Source of the DNA: Protula sp. h YS-2021
Taxonomy: Eukaryota > Annelida > Polychaeta > Sabellida > Serpulidae
Length of the DNA: 64,000 nucleotides
Direction: 5' to 3'
Assembly (NCBI GenBank): GCA_949752745.1
Contig: OX457031.1
Span: 38,661,502-38,725,501, forward strand
Shown here: positions 12,101 to 21,100 of the stretch, in pieces
Numbering within the stretch: the stretch's first letter is position 1
Layout: each line of letters opens with the position of its first letter
Translations under genes and position numbers: made by a program
Notes under the pieces: generated by a model
Database searches by the model: none
Seen by the model: only the letters and a program-made list of their open reading frames with translations
Told to the model about the DNA's origin: nothing

Positions 12101-15100
12101 CAATTCCACCTTAATTTTTACGCGGAGAAATGACTGATTTCTTTTTAAGTAAGAAGATTGTGTTTGCCGAATAACGGTAGCACATTTTGCATTTACAAAT
12201 TTCAACTTTCTGTAAAAGTCAAAAAGCAGTCCCGACCTTCGTAAACAAGCAATTCCACCCTAATTTTAAAGAATAAAAGTGGCTAACTTCTTTTCAAATA
12301 AGAAGATTGTGTTTGCCGAATAACGGTGCCACATTTTGCATTTACAAATTTCAACTTCCTGTAAATGTCAAAAAGCAGTCACGCCCTTCGTAAACAAGCA
12401 GTTCCACCTTAATTTTTACGGGGAGAAATGACTGATTTCTTTTTAAATAAGAAGATTGTGTTTGCCGAATAACGGTGCCACATTTTGCATTTACAAATTT
12501 CAGCTTTGTGTAAAAGTCAAAAAGCAGCCCCGACCTTCGTAAACAAGCAATTCCACCCTAATTTTAAAGAATAAAAGTGGCTAACTTCTTTTTAAATAAG
12601 AAGATTGTGTTTGCCGAATAACGGTGCCACATTTTGCATTTACAAATTTCAGCTTTCTGTAAATGTCAAAAAGCAGTCACGCCCTTCGTAAACAAGCAGT
12701 TCCACCTTAATTTTTACGGGGAGAAATGACTGATTTCTTTTTAAATAAGAAGATTGTGTTTGCCGAATAACGGTGCCACATTTGCATTTACAAATTTCAG
12801 CTTTCTGTAAATGTCAAAAAGCAGTCACGCCCTTCGTAAACAAGCAATTCCACCTTAATTTTTACGGGGAGAAATGACTGATTTCTTTTTAAATAAGAAG
12901 ATTGTGTTTGCCGAATAACGGTGCCACATTTTGCATTTACAAATTTCAACTTTGTGTAAAAGTCAAAAAGTAGCCCCGACCTTCGTAAACAAGCAATTCC
13001 ACCCTAACTTTAAAGAATAAAAGTAGCTAACTCTTTTTAAATAAGAAGATTGTGTTTGCCGAATAGCGGTGCCACATTTTGCATTTACAAATTTCAACTT
13101 TCTGTAAATGTCAAAAAGCAGTCACGCCCTTCGTAAACAAGCAGTTCCACCTTAATTTTTACGGGGAGAAATGACTGATTTCTTTTTAAATAAGATTGTG
13201 TTTGCCGAATAACGGTGCCACATTTTGCATTTACAAATTTCAACTTTGTGTAAAAGTCAAAAAGCATCCCCGACCTTCGTAAACAAGCAATTCCACCCTA
13301 ATTTTAAAGAATAAAAGTGGCTAACTTCTTTTTAAATAAGAAGATTGTGTTTGCCGAATAACGGTGCCACATTTTGCATTTACAAATTTCAGCTTTGTGT
13401 AAAAGTCAAAAAGCAGCCCCGACCTTCGTAAACAAGCAATTCCACCCTAATTTTAAAGAATAAAAGTGGCTAACTTCTTTTTAAATAAGAAGATTGTGTT
13501 TGCCGAATAACGGTGCCACATTTTGCATTTACAAATTTCAACTTTGTGTAAAAGTAAAAAAAGCAGCCCCGACCTTCGTAAACAAGCAATTCCACCCTAA
13601 TTTTAAAGAATAAAAGTGGCTAACTTCTTTTTAAATAAGAAGATTGTGTTTGCCGAATAACGGTGCCACATTTTGCATTTACAAATTTCAACTTTGTGTA
13701 AAAGTCAAAAAGCAGCCCCGACCTTCGTAAACAAGCAATTCCACCCTAATTTTAAAGAATAAAAGTGGCTAACTTCTTTTTAAATAAGAAGATTGTGTTT
13801 GCCGAATAACGGTGCCACATTTTGCATTTACAAATTTCAACTTTGTGTAAAAGTCAAAAAGCAGTCACGCCCTTCGTGGAACTGCTTGTTCCACCTTAAT
13901 TTTTACGGGGAGAAATGACTGATTTCTTTTTAAATAAGAAGATTGTGTTTGCCGGATAACGGTGCCACATTTTGCATTTACAAATTTCAACTTTGTGTAA
14001 AAGTCAAAAAGCAGCCCCGACCTTCGTAAACAAGCAATTCCACCCTAATTTTAAAGAATAAAAGTGGCTAACTTCTTTTTAAATAAGAAGATTGTGTTTG
14101 CCGAATAACGGTGCCACATTTTGCATTTACAAATTTCAACTTTCTGTAAATGTCAAAAAGCAGTCACGCCCTTCGTAAACAAGCAATTCCACCCTGATTT
14201 TTAAGAATTAAAATGGCTAATTTCTTTTCAAATTGGAAAATTGTGTTTGCCGAATAACGGTGCCACATTTTGCATTTACAAATTTCAACTTTATGTAAAA
14301 GTCAAAATGCATCCCCGATTTTCGTAAACAAGTAATTCCACCTTAATTTTTACTGGAAAAAAGTATGTTTTTTTTTTTTTTAGTTTTTTAGGCGCCGTTT
14401 GCCGAATAACGGTGCCACATTTTGAATTTGAAAATTTCACATTTCTATAAACATCATACAAGCCATGGTGGCATTTTATAAAGCTTCAATGTGATGGCTT
14501 GATAAGAAAATAAAGCATTTTCCGTTTGTCCACACATAAATCCCATTTAACAACTGAATGTTCAACCTCGTTTAGGCAGATTTCGTTAGCAGCAGTGCCA
14601 AAAATTGCATTTTCTGTAAAAAAAAATATGATCAACAGATCATCAAAGTTAATGATTAAAACCGCGATTACTAAATACATCTCGTCTGTGTGGATAGACT
14701 TGCGAAATGTTTGTTGGATTTGGGTATTGTAAGATTATCTAAAGGAGTGGGTCACATCTGCGTTTCCAAATTTGTCGTGTCTACTTAAAAGTAAACGGTG
14801 ACCTTTTTCTCCCCATATTTCAATATTTCTCACTCCCGTAAATGCTCACAGTTAAGAGACATTTGCAAAGGATTCACGCCAAGTTTGTGTTCAACGTCAT
14901 TCAATTAAAGTTTAACAAACAAAATTAGCATGCCTGCTTCACAAATTTTTGGAGCAAAGTTACTACATATTATAAACTGCATGTATATTTTTTACCGAAT
15001 TCATTTCTGAAAACTATAGAGTATTGTGTTTTTGAAGGTTTAGTTTTTCTAGTGTTATTCAGAATACCTTCTCCCATCTGGCAAAAAAAACGGTGCCTCA

Positions 15101-18100
15101 TTTTGCATTTACATATTCAAATTTCCTGTTTCAATATCAAAGTGTAACGTCGATCTTCAAAGAGAGCTGTAACTGCAGTGCCAAAGGTTGCAAGTAAATA
15201 ACCGTGACGCCGAGACTCCAAGCAAACGTTGCGTTACAGCACAAATATGTCTATTGATGTGTTTTGTTTTTGAAATGACGGTGCCACACTTTGCATTTAC
15301 AAATTTAGATCAGCTGCAAATGACAAATGTAACACCGCCCTTTCAGACAAGACAACTTCAAGAACACTTGTTTCTTTTAAAAACAATAATTGAACTTCTG
15401 TTTCCCTTTAATATCTGCATTTTTGTTTTTCACAGAAAACTTTGACAGAAATTGCACACCAACTTTGTGTTCAACACTTTTTTAATATTGTTGAACAGCT
15501 AAAATTGGCATGCAACTTAAGCAAAATAATAGAAAAATCATTAATATCCAAGTTCTCAGTATGTTGCCAACAGGCCAAATGATCAGTATTTTGTGTTCAT
15601 GTGGAACAAGTGATGCAGTTCTGAAATTGGCCGGTCTTTTTATACGCACAGTTGTCGATTTTTCACCAGTCTGCAAAATCCAGGATCTGCACAACTTCCT
15701 TTAAGCCCCTAACTTAACAGAAGACGTGCTTTGAAGGGATCAGCTAGGGAAATAACATCGGGATCCGTCAGAGAATCTCTTTGAATAATCCCCATAGAGT
15801 AAAATTATTCATAATCGCATTAAGTACAGTTAATATCTTGTGCAGATTTCCAATGGTGCGTTCGTTGAGAATATGCCGAATTGCAATTGGATTTCAAGGA
15901 ATCACTGATCTAATTGTGACCATCAATTCTATCACCTTCAGTATTTTCAAATTATTGATCGTAATCTCAGTAATGTCAGTAGTTATGTCTAATGCTACAA
16001 GCATTCTTTCAACGATGTTGCCATGACAATTTTGGTAACGCTGAAATGTTTTTTTTTATCTCAGAATTGTGTTCAGGTGATGGAGACCACCATTGCGAAG
16101 TCCAGTAAATATGGAGACCCAAGTTGCTTGTAATGGTTGATTTACTGCTGTTTGGCCTTTAGGCGCAAGGAGAAGTTAATAAAACAACACTTTCTTCATG
16201 CCTAGAACAGTAAATATTGCACCTTTTCGGGCATTACAGGGTGGTGGAACACTTATTACGAAATGATGCGAATCCGTCCATACGCGACCACCAGGGCTAC
16301 AATGCGGTCCACTATGCAGCCCTGATCGGCCATAAACTTGCCTTAGAAATGTTGCTTGATACCTCAACGGAACTACTTTCGCGGATGGGACCGAATCCGC
16401 CCTCCACCGCCTTGCACTTAGCTGTGAGTCGTTTAGTTGCTTTCTTCTTATACGATGTGTGTGTTTATTGGTCAGTTCAGTTTGATTTGCTATGGTAACC
16501 AGGGTTTACCTTGGGGTGAACAGGTGCTATTGGTGGCCGTACTTGGCAGTTGTTCACAATATCGCTGACTGAGATAAAACTAATAAACCACTTTCCCTTT
16601 TTGGCGCTACTGCAATGTAGAGTCGATATATTTTGGTTGCCAGATCACTTATTGAAACCATAGCATGATGATTGTAAAATAATCTAGACTTAAGTTGAAA
16701 GAATGTGTTTGACTGTGACTCTCCTGTCTCAAGGGTCTAGTTTTTTTGTTTCCATTTCCGCTATGGACGCTGTACATGGTTTGTTTTCAGGCATACAAGG
16801 GTAATGTAGATGCAGTCAACGTACTGCTCAACGTCATCGTTAATACAGACATACAGGATGACAGGGGTGCGTACATCCTCAGTACTTGTGTACTCGAGTA
16901 TATACCTGAATATATGAGCTTGATTTATAGGGCTTAAAATATTTTTGTGAAGCCAAATTTGTGAAAACATTACTTTACCTTATAAAATAGATTCAAGTTC
17001 CCAAACTGAGAAGTGCTCATATAAATAAAAGAAATAAATGTATTGTTAACTCTGGAAACGTTTTAATATACACCATGACATATGCCTTTCTGATACTGGG
17101 GACAGGTCGTACGCCGCTGCACCTAGCGGCCACTGAGGGACACACGAACACGGTGGACAGCTTGATCAGCCAGGGCGGCAGTGTCATGGTCTACGATGCC
17201 ATCAACAAAAGCACGCCCATACATAACGCAGGTACGCAGCGAGTCCCCATACTCAGCTGGCTAGACCAGTGCAAAACGATCGGGAAAACAACAGTGTATT
17301 GTATGTGATTGCTGCTGTTTTAAACCCAAATTAACATCTGAAATGAATTTCGGTAGAAAGAGGAATGACCCACTTGCAAAAACCGCAAGAGAAAATATAT
17401 GTTTTACATGATCACCGAGAAGGTCAACAGTCACCGAGGCACATCTTAAGTGACTTCTTTGAGGTCAAAATGGTCGAAAATCTCTTGTCGTTTTCGAGAT
17501 AATCGTCAGAATCCGGTTGACTATAACCGAGCAGGAAAGCCTTATATAGCGTCTTTTAGGCCCGAAGGGTCGAAAATAGCTCAAAATTTGTCTATCTCAA
17601 ACCATTTTTTATTTTTGAGTTAACGTATACTTCCAGTTTTTCACCACGACCAGGACCGAGGAGGTCAGTGTCACCGAGATAGACCTCTAGACGTCTTGTA
17701 AGCTCGAAAGGTCGAAAATAAGCTCAAAATGACTCTGTCTGTATCCGTTTTTGCGATAATGGTTAACTTCCGGTTTTCGACCTTAACCATAACCGTGGAG
17801 GTCAAGATCAATGATGCATCTCTTGTATAACATCCTTAACTCCCCAAAGAGTCGAAAATATGCTCAAAATCGCTCTATCTCTAATCGTCTTTGAGATATT
17901 GGTCAACCTTTCTCATACGGTTTTCGAGATAGAAGTCCTGACCCTGAATTTTAAGATTCCTTTTGAGAGGTTACTCCTTACTTGTACCGTATAGGTGTTC
18001 AAACAAGGATTTCTGTATCTAGCCATTTTTCGTGGTAAATGTTGGTTTTGAAAAATATGTTAGCCTGAGTTTGACCTTGAAGGTCACGTTAAAAAAAAAA

Positions 18101-21100
18101 GGATTTCTCGAGGTCTCATTTCCCTCAGTGCTTGTGCAAAACATCGTCTTCCTAGGTCAAACTTTGTAGGAGGTGTTTTCTGACATTTGCGGTATAGAAT
18201 ACTTGGCCTCAATCTGACCTTGACCTTGAAGGTCAAGGTAAAAATGCAGATTTCACGACGCCCTCTGTGTGCCAAATTTCCTCTTCCTACGTCAAATAGC
18301 CTAGGAGGAGTTTTCTGGAAAAAGAACTGAAAATAAATAGATCAATAAAAACACAAACTTTCGGAAACATTGTTCGCAAATGGGAATAAAGTGCAAACTT
18401 CAATACTTTGATTTTGCTTGGATGATCAACAAAGCTAATAGGCAAATCGTTCATGTTACAGCGGCCAATGGGCACACCGAATGCGTGAGGCTGTTACTTC
18501 AAAGCTCAGACGAAGGAGACGTTATAGACTGCATTGACGAGCTGGAGAGGTAAATCTCATCTTTTTTATCCGTTACTGGTATGAGTTCTGGATCTAAAAC
18601 CTTTCATTGTTCCAATTAATGCCTTGTGTCAATTGTGACTCTGACAACACATGATCCGTGTTCTTGTCAAATAGCTATTGATCACCTTCAAACTGAATTT
18701 ATTTAAACTGCGAAAAGTCAAAGGTATGTCAATTTCCTGCGTGCCTTTTCTGGGCACTCTAACAGTAGACAGTGTTCATCACTATTCAGCTGTTAATATA
18801 AATCGTATTTGAACCGCGCACGCTTGACTCTACGTGCAGTGCACGTGTACCTATGATGTAATGAACCCAAGCTTGCAGAATCCGCAGTAAGAAAGCACAG
18901 ACATGTGTGTGTGTGTTTGACAGGACTCCCCTGATGTTGGCCGTGTCTGGAGGTCACGTCGACACGACCCTGGTGCTGCTGGGCATGGGCGCCAGCATTC
19001 ACGCGCTAGACGTCTATCACCGGACTGCTCTCCACAGAGCCGTAAGCGCAAAAATATATCGCCCTGTTTCTCTTCTTGGCATTTAATGAAAAAAAAAAAC
19101 TAGAGTGATGAAGAAATTACCGAAATATCTGGCGAGTCAGGTAGTATATACGTGAGGCAATACAAAATGAAATGAACGGCGTTAGAGTTCTGCATTTTGA
19201 CTAGAACGTCGGATTATCCGATGATGTTTTGAGTGTGGTGCACCGCTTAACTGCTTGTATTGAAGGCCGGATGGAGTTTCACTACAGGGTGTTCTTTTTT
19301 CCCAAACACATACAGGCAGCGAATGGGCACGAAGCCTGCGTGGATGCCTTGTTACACAACGGTGCCGATGTGACATGCCGTGACGTGCGAGGGCGGACAC
19401 CGCTGCACATGGCGGCCATGTGTGGACACGTCGGCGTACTCACTTCCCTTATCGAGGTACTAAAGTACACCATAGTACACCTCAACCAATGCTCCAAAAT
19501 CCAAGTACTTGACTATTTTTACTCTTGTTCTGCTCTGAAGCAAATGAGCATCTACTTTATTCTAGCTCTTGGGCAATCGGTACATTTATCCTATGGGATA
19601 ACAAAAATCCATTGTTATATGGTTTTCTATTTGATAATTTAAAAATTTATGATATGGTCGTGCAAGGAATGAATAGTGTCAGCCAATTGAAAATGGGTTT
19701 TCTGAATATTATGTATTGAGCAAATAAATATATCTAATTATTGAACAGATGGGACCGAGTCCTGATTTGCTGGATTGTCGGGACTACACCCCGCTGCACT
19801 GGGCCAGCTATAACGGCCATGATAACTGTGTGGAGGTGCTGCTGGAACAAGACAAGAGGAAATCTCCAGATTTCATCGGCAATCCCTTCAGTCCTCTTCA
19901 TTGTGCTGTGTACGTGGATTCCATAGCTGTTCATATCAACCAAAGCACTTGTGGTCACTAAGCAACCAAGTACATGATAAAGCAATTATAAGAAAACGAA
20001 AATAATGACAAATCGAGCGTAGTGGTCGGATTTGCTGCACGGATAGACGAAGAGTTCAAGACACGATTAGTCATCAGGTTCTGCTCATTTTTTACTGCCG
20101 TTATTGTGAGAGTTGGCCATTTTGTTCAGCGAGTAGTTCTTTTTTATTTTAGGATAAATGGCAACGACACTTGTACAGAATTGTTGCTGGAATCCAAGGG
20201 TTCAAAAATCTGCAATCTTGCCGACAACAGGGGAAGGTACTCCTTTTTTGACAAAGTTAATAATACTCCTCAGTATTTGTGTGGTAATTGTCGATGTAAA
20301 CACATTTCTGTTTGTCACCTTGTCTAACTAGCGCGTAATATCTACTGCATCACCTTACGGCAGTCCCGCCTCCACCTCTTGCTCTACTTGAATCGTTTGA
20401 TATTGATCTATTTTGAACAGTCCAAAGGTTTCTCATCAGTTTTTTCATTTATTTATTGATTTTTTATGGGTGATGTTTTTGTGGCTCATCAGGACAGCTG
20501 TGCATGCAGCCTCGTACAACGACCAGTGCGAGTCGCTGCAGCTGCTGCTGCAAAATGGCGCCGAGGTGAACAGTGGCGATGCGCAGACGCGAACACCCCT
20601 CATGTACGCCGCCATGAACGGGCAGTGCCTGTCTATAGGTAGCATTTTTGTTTTATATATTTGAATGCGTTGCCATGTAGGCGGTCTTGTTTTTTTCAGT
20701 ATCCTGTATTGGAGACTGTATGACGACCCCTATGATGTTATAAAATTGTACCCTAGTTAACGGCATATAAGGGTCCCTAAAATAAGGTACACCTTATATG
20801 CCGTGGTGCCCTGAATGCGGGGCGCCCTGTATGCCGTTAATTGCGTTATTTGGAAAATAAGAATGGAAAGTCGAAGTGACCATGTCATTTGACCTATTCT
20901 TGGCGAAACAAGACCATATCAGCTCCAGCTTTCGACGATTTATTGTACCCCTTCTCAAAAGACGTGTGTGCTATTGTTAATGGTTTTTGTTGACTGGCAC
21001 GCCGTTAGCTCTGAGAATGCATTTATAAGGACTCAGCCATTAGAAAAGACGTGAATATGTGTGAATTTGATTTACAGAAATGCTTCTGGAAAGTGGAGCG

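Larger units (their letters stand above)
7626..16239 (+). other. Giant satellite-bearing intron 11
   Basis: An 8.6 kb intron between securely called exons. Most of it is the 149-bp satellite. The remaining 14.45-16.24 kb is AT-rich. It holds two isolated degenerate satellite cores (about 15090 and 15280) and a diverged direct repeat (TTTGTGTTCAAC... near 14887 and 15466). I see no exon in it. Confidence 0.8.

Noticed and set aside
7725..14450. CRISPR-like array
   Set aside because: The repeat covers the entire unit with no unique spacers, and this is animal DNA. It is a satellite.
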